DNA from: Claveliimonas bilis
Lineage (GTDB): Bacteria > Bacillota > Clostridia > Lachnospirales > Lachnospiraceae
Direction of reading: 5' to 3'
Assembly (NCBI RefSeq): GCF_030296775.1
Contig: NZ_AP027742.1
Location: 2,790,001-2,854,000, forward strand
DNA: 64,000 nucleotides
In this document: positions 35,894 to 45,292 of the stretch, one piece after another
Layout of the letters: each line of letters starts with the position of its first letter
Numbering within the stretch: position 1 is the stretch's first letter
Translations under genes and position numbers: made by a program
The notes under the pieces: model-generated
What the model was told of the DNA's origin: nothing
Database searches by the model: none
What the model saw: only the letters and a program-made list of their open reading frames with translations

Positions 35894-36709
35894 CTAAAAA
35901 ACCCCCGTCCCCAGTTTTCCAATACAGAACACTGCCGCAACATAAACGATCACGATAATATAAGCGGCCCGGTCTCTGCCATGATATTTCAGCGGTTTCA
36001 TTTTTGTACGTCCTTCGCCGCCCCGGTAACACCTTGATTCCATAGCCATGGCAAGGTCATTGGCTCGCCGGAATGCAGACACAAACAGAGGAACCAGTAT
36101 AGGTATCATACTTTTGGCCCTCTGGATGATATTTCCACTCTCCAGATCGGCGCCTCTGGCAATCTGCGCTTTCATGATCTTATCTGTCTCTTCCAGAAGA
36201 ATAGGAATAAACCGAAGCGCAATGGACATCATCATGGCAACCTCATGCACCGGAACATGGATCTTATTCAGCGGATGCAGAAGACTTTCAATCCCGTCCG
36301 TCAGCGCATTAGGCGTTGTTGTAAATGTCATAAGAGAGGAGCCCGCAATCAGATAGATCAGACGTATCGCCATAAAAACTGCCGTCCGAAGACCTGATTC
36401 TGTTATGGTAAAAATCCAGGCATGAAAAAGTACATCTCCTCCTCTGGTAAGAAAAAGATTGAAAAGCACTGTTATCAGCAAAAGCATAATGATCGGCTTC
36501 ATGCCTTTCATAATATAGCTGAAAGGAACCTTAGACAAACGGATAATTGTAATCAGAAAGACCGTTGCCACAAGATAGCCCCAAATATTATCAAAAAGGA
36601 ACAAAGATATCAGATATAAAAGCGTTCCAACCAGTTTCACTCTCGGATCAAGACGATGCAGTACACTCTTGGCCGGATAATATTGTCCTATTGTTATGTC
36701 TCGTATCAT
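35894..36709 (-). CDS. ecfT: Energy-coupling factor transporter transmembrane protein EcfT
   Basis: A 271-residue membrane protein with about five hydrophobic segments. The cytosolic coupling helices carry MKAQIARGADLESGN (Ala-Arg-Gly motif near residue 170) and AFRRANDLAMAMESRCYRGG (second motif near 210-230), which contact the two ATPases. It scaffolds exchangeable S components that bind vitamins. No S component lies nearby, as in group II ECF systems. It overlaps ecfA2 by 4 bp. Confidence 0.95.
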   Translation of the reverse strand: MIRDITIGQYYPAKSVLHRLDPRVKLVGTLLYLISLFLFDNIWGYLVATVFLITIIRLSKVPFSYIMKGMKPIIMLLLITVLFNLFLTRGGDVLFHAWIFTITESGLRTAVFMAIRLIYLIAGSSLMTFTTTPNALTDGIESLLHPLNKIHVPVHEVAMMMSIALRFIPILLEETDKIMKAQIARGADLESGNIIQRAKSMIPILVPLFVSAFRRANDLAMAMESRCYRGGEGRTKMKPLKYHGRDRAAYIIVIVYVAAVFCIGKLGTGVF

Positions 36710-37572
36710 TCTTTTCTCCCCCGCCTCGCCTGAACTGCCTGCATAATCTCTTCTGCCGCTTCCGCCACTGTCGTTGCCGTCACTTTCACATCAAACCCCT
36801 TCTCTTTCAAATCGTGCATGATATAAGTCACCTGGGGCGCTGCCAGACCAATCTGCTCCAATTCCTGATAATGAGAAAAAACCATCTTGGGCCTGTCATT
36901 ATACAGGACCTGACCTTTATTCATCACGATCAGCCGGTCTGCATATTTTGCAATGTCTTCCATACTGTGGGAGACAAGGATTACTGTCATGTCTCTTTGC
37001 TGGTGCAGATACGCGATCTGATCAAGGATCTCATCACGACCCTTGGGATCCAGCCCCGCCGTCGGCTCATCCAGAACCAACACATTGGGATCCATTGCAA
37101 GAACACCTGCAATGGCTGCTCTTCTTTTCTGCCCTCCCGACAGCTCAAAAGGAGAGGATTTATAATATTTTTCCTTTAGTCCTACCAGCTTTAAAGCTTC
37201 CCTTGCCTTCTCTTCACACTCTTCCGGTGAAAATCCCTGGTTTTTGGGACCAAAACATACATCGGACAGAACATCCACTTCAAAAAGCTGATGCTCCGGA
37301 TACTGAAACACAAGTCCCACCTGGCTCCTAAGCTTCTTCATGTCATAGCCTTCTTTATAGATGTCCTCTCCGTTATAGTAAATCGTTCCGCTGGTTGCCC
37401 GGATCAGTCCGTTTAAATGCTGGATCAGTGTCGATTTTCCGGATCCGGTATGACCGATGATCCCTACAAATTCCCCATGAGGAATCTCAAGGCAGATATC
37501 CTTAAGCGCCTGTTTTTCGTAAGCAGTTCCGGGACTGTATATATAATTCAGATGTTCTAATTTAATTGACAT
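36706..37572 (-). CDS. ecfA2: ECF transporter ATPase EcfA2
   Basis: A 288-residue ABC ATPase with Walker [10 protein letters not shown] near residue 40, the Q-loop [11 protein letters not shown] near 90, signature ELSGGQKRR near 144, and Walker [14 protein letters not shown] near 164. The [10 protein letters not shown] form and C-terminal extension are typical of EcfA subunits. It pairs with EcfA1 to drive vitamin uptake. It overlaps ecfA1 by 16 bp at its start and ecfT by 4 bp at its end. Confidence 0.95.
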   Translation of the reverse strand: MSIKLEHLNYIYSPGTAYEKQALKDICLEIPHGEFVGIIGHTGSGKSTLIQHLNGLIRATSGTIYYNGEDIYKEGYDMKKLRSQVGLVFQYPEHQLFEVDVLSDVCFGPKNQGFSPEECEEKAREALKLVGLKEKYYKSSPFELSGGQKRRAAIAGVLAMDPNVLVLDEPTAGLDPKGRDEILDQIAYLHQQRDMTVILVSHSMEDIAKYADRLIVMNKGQVLYNDRPKMVFSHYQELEQIGLAAPQVTYIMHDLKEKGFDVKVTATTVAEAAEEIMQAVQARRGRKE

Positions 37573-38414
37573 AGTGCTTCCACCAATTCTTCTTTCTTTA
37601 AAATTCCCGCCGGAATATCCAGCCCCTTTTTCCTAAGTTCATCCGCCAGCATGGTAACCTGCGGCACATCCAGGCGGTAATGCTTCAGCATGTCCACCTG
37701 TGAGAAAATTTCTTTTGGAGTTCCATTCATCACTACTTTTCCATGATCCATTACAAAAATCTTATCTGCATATATGACTTCTTCCATATAGTGCGTGATG
37801 AGGATTACCGTAACGTTTTTCCGATGGCGGAGCGCCCGCACGGTATTTAACACTTCTTTTCTTCCGATCGGATCCAGCATGGCAGTAGGTTCATCCAGCA
37901 CAACGCATTTTGGTTCCATAGCGATCACACCTGCAATAGCGACTCTCTGCTTCTGTCCGCCGGACAGCTTGTTGGGAGAATGATGGCGGTATTCAATCAT
38001 TCCAACAGCCTTTAAGCTGTCCTCCACACGCTTCCAGATCTCATCTGTGGGAACGCCCAGATTTTCCGGTCCGAATCCCACATCCTCTTCCACCACTGTG
38101 CCAATGATCTGATTGTCCGGATTCTGAAATACCATTCCCGCACTTTGACGCACATTCCAGAGTTCTTCCGGATCTTTCGTATCCTTTCCGTCTACCCAGA
38201 TCGTCCCTCCTGTGGGAACAAGGATCGCATTGATATGTTTTGCCAGTGTTGACTTACCAGAACCGTTGTGACCTAAAATGGCAATAAACTGGCCTTCTTT
38301 AATATCCAGATCCACTTCATCGATCGCACGGGAACTGCCGATCACGTTTCCTTCTTCATCCCGCTTTTCATATTCAAAGACAAGGTCCCTTGTCCTAACC
38401 ATTTCTTCTGCCAT
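37557..38414 (-). CDS. ecfA1: ECF transporter ATPase EcfA1
   Basis: A 285-residue ABC ATPase with Walker [10 protein letters not shown] near residue 49, Q-loop [12 protein letters not shown] near 95, signature [10 protein letters not shown] near 152, and Walker [14 protein letters not shown] near 173. The QNPDNQ form marks EcfA1. With EcfA2 and EcfT it makes the common energy module for several substrate-binding S proteins located elsewhere. GGGAGC lies about 8 nt upstream. Confidence 0.95.
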   Translation of the reverse strand: MAEEMVRTRDLVFEYEKRDEEGNVIGSSRAIDEVDLDIKEGQFIAILGHNGSGKSTLAKHINAILVPTGGTIWVDGKDTKDPEELWNVRQSAGMVFQNPDNQIIGTVVEEDVGFGPENLGVPTDEIWKRVEDSLKAVGMIEYRHHSPNKLSGGQKQRVAIAGVIAMEPKCVVLDEPTAMLDPIGRKEVLNTVRALRHRKNVTVILITHYMEEVIYADKIFVMDHGKVVMNGTPKEIFSQVDMLKHYRLDVPQVTMLADELRKKGLDIPAGILKKEELVEALCQLN

Positions 38415-38470
38415 CTTTTTGCCGCTCCCTTTCCGGTCAATTTTACTGTGTCCTATTTTACGTTATCCTT

Positions 38471-38989
38471 CTATGCCTTCTCCGGTTCCGGATAATCTAC
38501 GCCCATTGTGTCTACTGTCACCTTTGCCATTCTCTGCACATTAAGAGGTCTGTCACTGTAGTCTGTGTCAGTCTCTGCAATCTTATTTACAATGTCCATT
38601 CCCTCTGTGATCTTACCGAACGCCGCATATGCACCGTCCAGGTGAGGTGAAGTTTTGTGCATGATAAAGAACTGGCTTCCTGCAGAGTCCGGATGCATTG
38701 CTCTTGCCATGGACAGCACTCCCTCTGTATGCTTCAGATCATTTGCAAAACCATTCTGGCTGAATTCTCCTTTGATATTGTATCCCGGACCGCCTGTTCC
38801 GATTCCGTCGGGGCATCCGCCCTGGATCATGAATCCGCTGATCACACGGTGAAAGATCAGACCGTCATAGTATCCTTTCTTCACCAATGAGATAAAGTTA
38901 TTGACTGTATTAGGAGCAATCTCCGGATACAGCTCTGCTTTCATGATATCTCCGTTTTCCATTTCAATCGTAACGATAGGATTTGCCAT
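38471..38989 (-). CDS. Peptidyl-prolyl cis-trans isomerase, cyclophilin type
   Basis: A 172-residue single-domain cyclophilin without signal peptide. It shows FHRVISGFMIQGGCPDGIGTGGPGY (about residues 47-71, with the catalytic Arg), GVLSMARAMHPDSAGSQFFI near 90-110, and LDGAYAAFGKITEGMDIV near 120. It catalyses proline isomerisation in cytosolic proteins. It precedes the ecf genes on the same strand, with a 56-bp gap. Confidence 0.93.
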   Translation of the reverse strand: MANPIVTIEMENGDIMKAELYPEIAPNTVNNFISLVKKGYYDGLIFHRVISGFMIQGGCPDGIGTGGPGYNIKGEFSQNGFANDLKHTEGVLSMARAMHPDSAGSQFFIMHKTSPHLDGAYAAFGKITEGMDIVNKIAETDTDYSDRPLNVQRMAKVTVDTMGVDYPEPEKA

Positions 38990-39075
38990 ATTTTCTTACC
39001 TCGTTTCTTTCATCAGATTTCCTGAATATTGTAACATGGGGACAGTGCTTTTTGCAAACTCCTTCATCCCCTATC

Positions 39076-39726
39076 CTAAAAAGCGGACTCCCTCTTTTCC
39101 CCATCTTCAATGGAGTAAAGGATCATCCCTCCTTTTGGCTCTCTCCCGGTTTCCCACAGTTCATCCAGAACAAATGTGGTTGCCTGACCGTAAGTTGCCG
39201 CTGTCACCAGCCTTTTCTTCTGATCTCCCGCTGTTTTTTCTTCATACCCCACCAGGAGAAACCAGTGCCAGATAAAGTCTCTGAACTGCCCTGTATCTTC
39301 GTGGCGCAGCAAAAGGTAAGGAATCGGATATCCGGCGTCAATCTGTCTCTTAATTACTTCCCAGGCTTTGTCACAGGAATTTTCCCCTGCAAAAGCCTCC
39401 ATACGGATATGTTTTCCCGACTGTTCCACATCCTGAAGATAATCTGTCATCCCGTCTATGTAAAGTTCCAGTTTATCTACGCCGCCTTTTCGTGGTTTCA
39501 GATAAGGCTTCATTTTCATACTGAAACTTTTGTAATCTCTCTTTGAAAGGTCATAGGGAGCATAGGGATAAAGATGTTTCATCCCTTTTTCCCGCGCAAA
39601 ATAGATGCAGCTGTCACATGCTGTAGCAGCGGCGCATCCGCCAATGTGCATCACTACGTTTGTAAACCAGTCCTGGTTCCCTCCGAACTCTCCTTCTATT
39701 TCAAAATAATCCAGTTGTTTTTTCAT
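39076..39726 (-). CDS. C39-like peptidase-fold protein of unknown function
   Basis: A 216-residue protein from ATG 39726 (a TTG 18 codons earlier is possible but poorly placed for translation). GGNQDWFTNVVMHIGGCAAATACD resembles the start of papain-like/C39-type folds, with a Gln before a Cys. Later IWHWFLLVGYEE supplies a His that could complete the site, and an acidic/Asn residue may follow. It has no signal peptide or membrane segment. Function is unknown; it may be an active peptidase or a transglutaminase-like acyl transferase. It stands alone between the cyclophilin gene and a divergent membrane protein. Confidence 0.5.
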   Translation of the reverse strand: MKKQLDYFEIEGEFGGNQDWFTNVVMHIGGCAAATACDSCIYFAREKGMKHLYPYAPYDLSKRDYKSFSMKMKPYLKPRKGGVDKLELYIDGMTDYLQDVEQSGKHIRMEAFAGENSCDKAWEVIKRQIDAGYPIPYLLLRHEDTGQFRDFIWHWFLLVGYEEKTAGDQKKRLVTAATYGQATTFVLDELWETGREPKGGMILYSIEDGEKRESAF

Positions 39727-39914
39727 GTCTGACTGCAAACCTCCATCTGCAATATAGCTGATTTCTTCTCTCCATATCAATCCTAAATTTCAATGCTTAA
39801 TTTTTCCGTCAAAAATCTTTCGGAAATCTTTATAATTTTCCGCCCTATATCTTTAATTCTTTCTTTTACACTATAGGCAGATAAAAAAGAAACGATCATG
39901 AAGGGGGTAATGTT

Positions 39915-40520
39915 ATGAAAACTGCTGTAAACCGTATGGAAAACCTGCTTTTATCCATCCGTCCGTCTGCTTCTTTGGAATATCAGAAACACTATTCCTT
40001 CCCGTCGCTTGTTCTGATCTTCTTTACCTTTTCCGGTATTGGATGGCTGTGGGAAGTCCTCCTTCATCTTGTTATGGACGGCATGTTCATCAACCGCGGC
40101 GTCCTGACCGGTCCGTGGCTGCCGATTTACGGGACCGGCGGAGTCCTGATCCTTCTTGTGCTGAAGAAATGGCAGGACCGTCCGCTCCGCCTCTTCGGCA
40201 TGACGATGCTGTTGTGCGGCATCATCGAATACTTTTCCGGACTGGCTCTGGAAACTTTATTCCAAGTCCGCTGGTGGAACTATTCGGACATGCTTTTTGA
40301 GATCCAGGGAAGAGTCTGCCTGACAGGACTTCTGATCTTCGGCATCGGCGGACTTGCCATCGTATATATCATCGCTCCAAAGCTTGAAGGGATATTTTCC
40401 CGCATCCCCCAAAAATACCTCTGCCTTCTCTGCGCGGCTCTTCTTCTTATTTTTGCTGCCGACATTGCCGTATCCTTTCTGCATCCCAATACAGGATTCG
40501 GTATTACAACCGCCATCTGA
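39915..40520 (+). CDS. PF06541-type putative ABC-transporter membrane protein (CmpB-like)
   Basis: A 201-residue protein with five predicted membrane segments. The family mark is FSGIGWLWEVLLHL then INRGVLTGPWLPIYGTGG (about residues 38-75), followed by IIEYFSGLALETLFQVRWWNYSD. The family is common in Firmicutes and named for a putative transporter role that has not been proven. GAAGGGGGT lies 5-8 nt upstream. No ATPase partner is adjacent. Confidence 0.75.
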   Translation: MKTAVNRMENLLLSIRPSASLEYQKHYSFPSLVLIFFTFSGIGWLWEVLLHLVMDGMFINRGVLTGPWLPIYGTGGVLILLVLKKWQDRPLRLFGMTMLLCGIIEYFSGLALETLFQVRWWNYSDMLFEIQGRVCLTGLLIFGIGGLAIVYIIAPKLEGIFSRIPQKYLCLLCAALLLIFAADIAVSFLHPNTGFGITTAI

Positions 40521-40660
40521 CTTTCGACTTTACCGTTGATTTTATCACAGATGTCTTGTCCATGTACAGAGAAAAGAAACTTTCGCGGCAGTTATATCAT
40601 ATGCAAAACTATGCAGCGGCCATTTCTCACCTGATTTTAGAAATTTTCATTTAAAATTGA

Positions 40661-40689
40661 CTGACAAACTGGTATGATGACAGTATAAA
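40661..40689 (+). promoter_or_regulatory. Candidate promoter of the frameshifted membrane gene
   Basis: CTGACA (40661-40666), 17 nt, TATAAA (40684-40689). The 220 bp before the gene otherwise show nothing I recognise. Confidence 0.5.
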
Positions 40690-40743
40690 TCTATGGAACA
40701 ATTTAATAGAGCAAGCGTTTTATTTTCATGAGAGGGGAAACAT

Positions 40744-41168
40744 ATGAGAAAGTTTAATAAAAAACCATTTTCACAGCTCTGTTGGTCTATCTCTATTCCA
40801 TCCTTGCCGTTCCTGCCATAAACTTCCGATTAGAACAGAGCATTTCAGACCCCATAAGTCTTGTCGGTTTCCAGGCCATACATGTCATCATCTCATACAT
40901 ATTGTTCGCTCTTGCGATCGTAAACATAGGCCGGGAGAAGAAGCGGTCAGAGTCATTGTTATGGGAAATCCTCTTGATCGACCTCCCATCTGTCTGGATG
41001 GCAACCTTATCGATCCAGATATATTTATTCGCTATGTATGCCGGAGTCTCACTCTTAGAAACGAATGCCATGTTTCTGACCCGCATAGGCGCGTTGATGG
41101 CAGGCGCCGAGATTTACCGATATATCAGATATATCAAAGGCAGGAAACATAAAACAGAATCCGAATGA
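40744..41168 (+). pseudogene. Small membrane protein gene with a single-base frameshift
   Basis: GAGAGGGGAAAC precedes ATG 40744, which encodes MRKFNKKPF and then runs into a stop after 25 codons. The long hydrophobic frame (LVYLYSILAVPAINF...) starts at about 40782 in a different frame and has no ribosome site. Adding one T in the TTTT run at about 40769-40772 joins them as MRKFNKKPFFTALLVYLYSILAVP, a natural membrane protein of about 141 residues with four membrane segments. So one base was lost from a homopolymer: mutation, phase variation or sequencing error. The family is not recognised. Confidence 0.75.
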
Positions 41169-41186
41169 TCTGAAACATAAAATTCA

Positions 41187-41228
41187 GGGGAGACCGCAAC
41201 TTTTCGCAAGGTACGATCTCCCCTTCTT
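41187..41228. terminator. Terminator between the membrane gene and the sirtuin gene
   Basis: GGGGAGA (41187-41193) pairs with TCTCCCC (41217-41223) around a 23-nt centre, followed by TTCTT. It lies between convergent genes and could serve both. Confidence 0.6.
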
Positions 41229-41241
41229 ATCATCCTATATT

Positions 41242-41976
41242 TTATCTTACCTGGATCTGTCCCAATATTTCTCCGATAGGCGCCGCAATACTAAGTTCTG
41301 CCCCCACTTCTTTTGCAGTGGCGCTCTTATTGATTACCACCAGATGTTTTTCGTGAAAATAGTCGATAAAGCCTGCCGCCGGGTATACTACCAGGGATGT
41401 GCCTCCAATGATCAGCGTATCGGCGCTGCTGATAGCCTCTATGCTTCCCCGGATGGTAGATCCGTCCAGACTCTCCTCATAGAGTACCACATCCGGCTTG
41501 ATGATCCCGCCGCACTGGCATCTGGGAACTCCCCGGGATTCTTTTACATAGGCTGCGTCATAGAATTTTCCGCATTTCTGGCAGTAATTCCGGTGAACGC
41601 TGCCGTGGAGCTCATACACCTTTCGGCTTCCTGCCATCTGATGAAGTCCGTCAATATTCTGGGTGATGACCGCCGCAAGCTTTCCCTTCTCCTCCAGCTC
41701 TGCCAGCTTTTTGTGAGCCTGATTCGGCTTCGCCTCAAGACATACCATCTTCTCTTTATAAAAATCATAAAACGCTTCCGTATGACGCACAAAAAAGCTG
41801 TGGCTTACAACCTGCTCCGGAGCGTATTTATACTGCTGGTGATAAATACCGTCAGCGCTTCTGAAGTCAGGTATTCCGCTTTCTGTAGACACACCTGCCC
41901 CTCCAAAAAATACGATCCTTTCACTGTCATCAATAATTTCCTGCAGCTTTTTTATCTCTTCTTCATACATATTCAT
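41242..41976 (-). CDS. NAD-dependent protein deacylase (sirtuin)
   Basis: A 244-residue Sir2 protein. NAD-binding GGAGVSTESGIPDFRSADGIY is near residues 20-40, TQNIDGLHQMAG near 105, the catalytic His in ELHGSVHRNYC near 123, and four zinc Cys in CQKC and CQCG near 130-155. It removes acyl groups from lysines. It is the last gene of the fab-acc run, 13 bp behind the MarR gene. Acyl-lysine removal next to lipid synthesis genes is suggestive, but linkage may be chance. Confidence 0.92.
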   Translation of the reverse strand: MNMYEEEIKKLQEIIDDSERIVFFGGAGVSTESGIPDFRSADGIYHQQYKYAPEQVVSHSFFVRHTEAFYDFYKEKMVCLEAKPNQAHKKLAELEEKGKLAAVITQNIDGLHQMAGSRKVYELHGSVHRNYCQKCGKFYDAAYVKESRGVPRCQCGGIIKPDVVLYEESLDGSTIRGSIEAISSADTLIIGGTSLVVYPAAGFIDYFHEKHLVVINKSATAKEVGAELSIAAPIGEILGQIQVR

Positions 41977-41989
41977 CCCTCCCGGAGCC

Positions 41990-42436
41990 TTATGATTTCT
42001 GACTGTACCCCCGGAAAAATTCAGACAATCCGTCCAGGGTTTTCATCAGGACCGGAATCTCATCTTCGCTTAGCTTCGCCAGGATCGCTTCTGTCATCTG
42101 GCGATGATAATCTTCGTGGTGCTGATAGGCACGGATACCTTTTTCTGTAAGCTTTACATAGACAACTCGCCGGTCTTTTTCGCTTCTGCTTCTTGAAACA
42201 TAAGATTTGTTTACAAGGCTGTTCATAGCTGTCGTCAACGATCCTACCGTAATATTCAGTTTTTTTGCAATGGATGACATATTGTTACCTTCCTCTGGGC
42301 CGATCGCTTCTATGACATGCATATCATTGTTGGTGAGATCTTTAAATTCTTCTGTAATGATCGCTTTTTCTTCCAACTCCCAGATTTCGTTGATAAGATT
42401 CACCAGGATATCGTTGATCGTTTTGTATGCATCCAT
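41990..42436 (-). CDS. MarR family regulator, FabT-like by context
   Basis: A 148-residue winged-helix protein with MSSIAKKLNITVGSLTTAMNSLVNKSYVSRSRSEKDRRVVYVKLTEKG (about 54-102), the MarR recognition helix and wing. In streptococci a MarR protein, FabT, controls the same fab-acc cluster in response to acyl-ACP. Here the gene lies near the end of the operon instead of its start, 38 bp after the NMO-like gene. A FabT-like palindrome is present at the fabH promoter. The regulatory role is inferred. Confidence 0.85.
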   Translation of the reverse strand: MDAYKTINDILVNLINEIWELEEKAIITEEFKDLTNNDMHVIEAIGPEEGNNMSSIAKKLNITVGSLTTAMNSLVNKSYVSRSRSEKDRRVVYVKLTEKGIRAYQHHEDYHRQMTEAILAKLSEDEIPVLMKTLDGLSEFFRGYSQKS

Positions 42437-42474
42437 GAAAAGCCCTCCTTCCTGTAAACATTTCTCTATTTCTA

Positions 42475-43566
42475 TTATACCGGTTCCGGCAGCAAAGAGG
42501 CAATGACTTCTTTCACTGTTTCGATCCTTTTTGCCTTATAGGCATATGCTCCGCAAAAGAGAAGAGCCTGTTCCGTCTCTCCTTTTGCCGCGTTGATCAG
42601 TGCGTCTGTGATACAATATGGTATCTCCTTTGGATTACAGGAATGAAGGCACTGATGGCAGGGACTGTGAGGAATTTTTCCTTCCTTTATGACCCTCTCC
42701 ATAAACGCGTTCCGGATTGCCCTTCCCGGCATTCCCACCGGGCTTTTTACAATGATAATATCCCCTTTTTCCGCTTTTATATAAGCTTCCTTATATCGGA
42801 TATCCGCATCACATTCTTCTGTGGTTACGAAGCGTGTCGCCACCTGTACGGCGTCTGCTCCCAGCTCAAATGCCCGTTTTACCTGCTCTTTTCCCTCTAT
42901 TCCGCCTGCAAGGGCTACCGGGATTTTCCGGCCGTATTTTTCTTCAAATTCTCTCACCGCTTCCAGTATATTCCGGATTTCCTCTTCATAGGAATCTTTG
43001 CCAAAATGCTCCAGCTGATCTTTAGTAAATCCAAGGTGCCCCCCTGCAAGAGGTCCTTCTATTACCAGAAGATCCGGAATCCTCTGATATTTTCTGTCCC
43101 AGTACCTTAAGATAACGCGGGCAGACTTTTCTGTGGAAACAATGGGTGCAAGCAGTACTTTTCTGTCTCTTTTATATTCTGTCTCTGCTTTTTTTGCGAT
43201 CCTCGGCAGATCCATGGGAAGGCCCGCTCCCGATATGATAAGATCTGCTCCTGCTTTGATCACTTCCCTGACATAGTCCTCATAAAATTTCATAGCCACC
43301 ATCAGATTGAAGCCGATCACACCATCCGGCGAGATCTTTCGTGCCTTCTCATACTCTGTCGTTATCGCTCTTAGGTTGGCCGCTTTGGGATCCCGGTCAA
43401 AATCCGGTTCCCGATATCCAATCTGTGCTGCGGAAATGATTCCGATTCCTCCCTCTTTGGCAACAGCCCCGGCAAGACCGCCAAGGCTGATGCCCACTCC
43501 CATTCCTCCCTGGATCACCGGGAGTTTTGCTGTAATCTCTCCCAGCTTTAATGGCTCTATTTTCAT
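42475..43566 (-). CDS. Nitronate monooxygenase / enoyl-reductase-like FMN protein
   Basis: A 363-residue TIM-barrel flavoprotein with PVIQGGMGVGISLGGLAGAVAKEGGIG (about 15-41), ISGAGLPMDLP near 110, EGPLAGGHLGF near 170, and a phosphate-binding ALAGGI followed by GADAVQVATRF near 217-243. Three late Cys (CHQCLHSC, near 306-313) set it apart from FabK. It may detoxify alkyl nitronates or reduce an acyl intermediate. It begins 10 bp after accDA. A true fabK-like gene lies earlier in the operon, so this is a second paralogue. Confidence 0.82.
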   Translation of the reverse strand: MKIEPLKLGEITAKLPVIQGGMGVGISLGGLAGAVAKEGGIGIISAAQIGYREPDFDRDPKAANLRAITTEYEKARKISPDGVIGFNLMVAMKFYEDYVREVIKAGADLIISGAGLPMDLPRIAKKAETEYKRDRKVLLAPIVSTEKSARVILRYWDRKYQRIPDLLVIEGPLAGGHLGFTKDQLEHFGKDSYEEEIRNILEAVREFEEKYGRKIPVALAGGIEGKEQVKRAFELGADAVQVATRFVTTEECDADIRYKEAYIKAEKGDIIIVKSPVGMPGRAIRNAFMERVIKEGKIPHSPCHQCLHSCNPKEIPYCITDALINAAKGETEQALLFCGAYAYKAKRIETVKEVIASLLPEPV

Positions 43567-43576
43567 ATAAATTCTC

Positions 43577-45292
43577 CTACATACGGCGGAAACGCTGATA
43601 TCTTCTTTCTGTCAATTCTTCTTCCGGCATTTCCTGATAAACAGTTAAGAACCTCTGAATATCCTGGCAAAGGTTCTCCGTTACCTTCTCTATGTTCATA
43701 ACCGTATAGTGCTCCGGTTCCGGAATCACCTTTTCTACGATCCCCGCCCGATAAAGATCTCCGGCAGTCAGTTTCATGACTTCTGCCGCTTCTTTTGCCT
43801 TGGTACTGTCTTTCCACAATATACTTGCAAATCCTTCCGGAGACAAAATTGAATAAATGGAATTTTCCAGCATCCACACCTCATCGGCGGTAGCCATAGC
43901 AAGTGCGCCGCCGCTTCCGCCTTCGCCGATAATAACAGAAAGTACCGGAACTTTCAAAGCGGACATTTCATAAATGCTTCTTGCAATCGCTTCTCCCTGC
44001 CCTCTCTCTTCTGCTTCCAGTCCGCAGAACGCGCCGGGCGTATCTACAAAACAGATGACCGGTCGATGGAATTTCTCTGCCTGTTTCATCAGCCGGAGAG
44101 CTTTGCGGTATCCGTCCGGTGAAGGCATTCCGAAATTCCGTTCAATATTCTCTTTCGTATTTGTTCCTTTTGCCTGTGCGATCACTGTTACCGGCTGTCC
44201 TTTAAACCTGGCAACGCCTCCAATGATCGCCTTGTCATCTGCAAAATATCTGTCTCCGTGAAATTCCATAAAATCCGTAAATAAAGCACGGATATAGTCT
44301 TCGCCTACCGGCCGGTCCTTCATTCTGGAAAGCTGCACTCTCTCCCACGCGCTGATATCCTGGCCGGAAAGCTGTCCTTTTTCCTTCTGGTTTTCAGATT
44401 CTTTCAGGGAAGGGCTCTCAACCGCTGCCTTCTCCTTTTTATGAAGTTTAAGGATCTCCGAAAGTACTGATTTCATTTCCTGACGCTCTACAATCCGATC
44501 CACAAATCCATGTTCCAAAAGGAACTCGGATCTCTGGAATCCTTTCGGAAGCTTCTGACCGATAGTCTGTTCAATCACCCTCGGCCCTGCAAAACCGATC
44601 AATGCTTTCGGTTCAGCCAGGATAACATCTCCCAGCATGGCAAAGCTTGCCGTCACGCCTCCCGTTGTCGGATCTGTCAGTACGGAAATATAGAGAAGGC
44701 CTGCATCGCTGTGGCGCTTCAATGCAGCAGATGTCTTAGCCATCTGCATAAGGGATGTGATCCCCTCCTGCATTCTGGCTCCGCCGGAACAGGCGAACAG
44801 GATCACAGGCAGCTTTTCTTCTGTTGCTCTTTCTATTGCTCTTGCAACCTTTTCTCCCACTGCCTCTCCCATGCTTGCCATGAAAAAACGACCGTCACAT
44901 ACGCCGATCACAGCGTCGGTCCCCTCAATCTTCGCTTTTCCTGTCACAACTGCTTCCCGAAGATTTGTTTTCTCCTGGACTGCCTTCATTTTTTCCGGAT
45001 ATCCCTTATAATCCATAGGATTTCCGCCGATCAGGTCTTTGTCCCACTCCTCGAATGTTCCCGCATCAGCGATCATTTCAATCCTTCTGTAGGCATGGAC
45101 GCGAAAATATCCTCCGCACTTCGGACAAATATAATATCCCCGTTTTACATCTTCGGCAATAATAGCGCTTCCGCATTTATTACATTTTCTAAGCAGTCCT
45201 TCCGGCACTTCGGGGCGTTTTTCCCGCAATGAAATATAAGATTTTTTCCCAGATGCTGTTCTGGTCTTTTTGAACATATTTTCTAACTTCAT
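43577..45292 (-). CDS. accDA: Acetyl-CoA carboxylase carboxyltransferase, fused beta and alpha (AccDA)
   Basis: A 571-residue fusion. Residues 1-290 are AccD: a four-Cys zinc ribbon ([16 protein letters not shown], then CPKC, near 36-58), [11 protein letters not shown] near 165, and [12 protein letters not shown] near 203. A charged linker (about 290-315) leads to Acc[12 protein letters not shown] near 343, [22 protein letters not shown] near 405-426, and [10 protein letters not shown] near 443. It transfers the carboxyl group from biotin to acetyl-CoA to make malonyl-CoA. In most bacteria the two subunits are separate. It overlaps accC by 4 bp. Confidence 0.95.
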   Translation of the reverse strand: MKLENMFKKTRTASGKKSYISLREKRPEVPEGLLRKCNKCGSAIIAEDVKRGYYICPKCGGYFRVHAYRRIEMIADAGTFEEWDKDLIGGNPMDYKGYPEKMKAVQEKTNLREAVVTGKAKIEGTDAVIGVCDGRFFMASMGEAVGEKVARAIERATEEKLPVILFACSGGARMQEGITSLMQMAKTSAALKRHSDAGLLYISVLTDPTTGGVTASFAMLGDVILAEPKALIGFAGPRVIEQTIGQKLPKGFQRSEFLLEHGFVDRIVERQEMKSVLSEILKLHKKEKAAVESPSLKESENQKEKGQLSGQDISAWERVQLSRMKDRPVGEDYIRALFTDFMEFHGDRYFADDKAIIGGVARFKGQPVTVIAQAKGTNTKENIERNFGMPSPDGYRKALRLMKQAEKFHRPVICFVDTPGAFCGLEAEERGQGEAIARSIYEMSALKVPVLSVIIGEGGSGGALAMATADEVWMLENSIYSILSPEGFASILWKDSTKAKEAAEVMKLTAGDLYRAGIVEKVIPEPEHYTVMNIEKVTENLCQDIQRFLTVYQEMPEEELTERRYQRFRRM

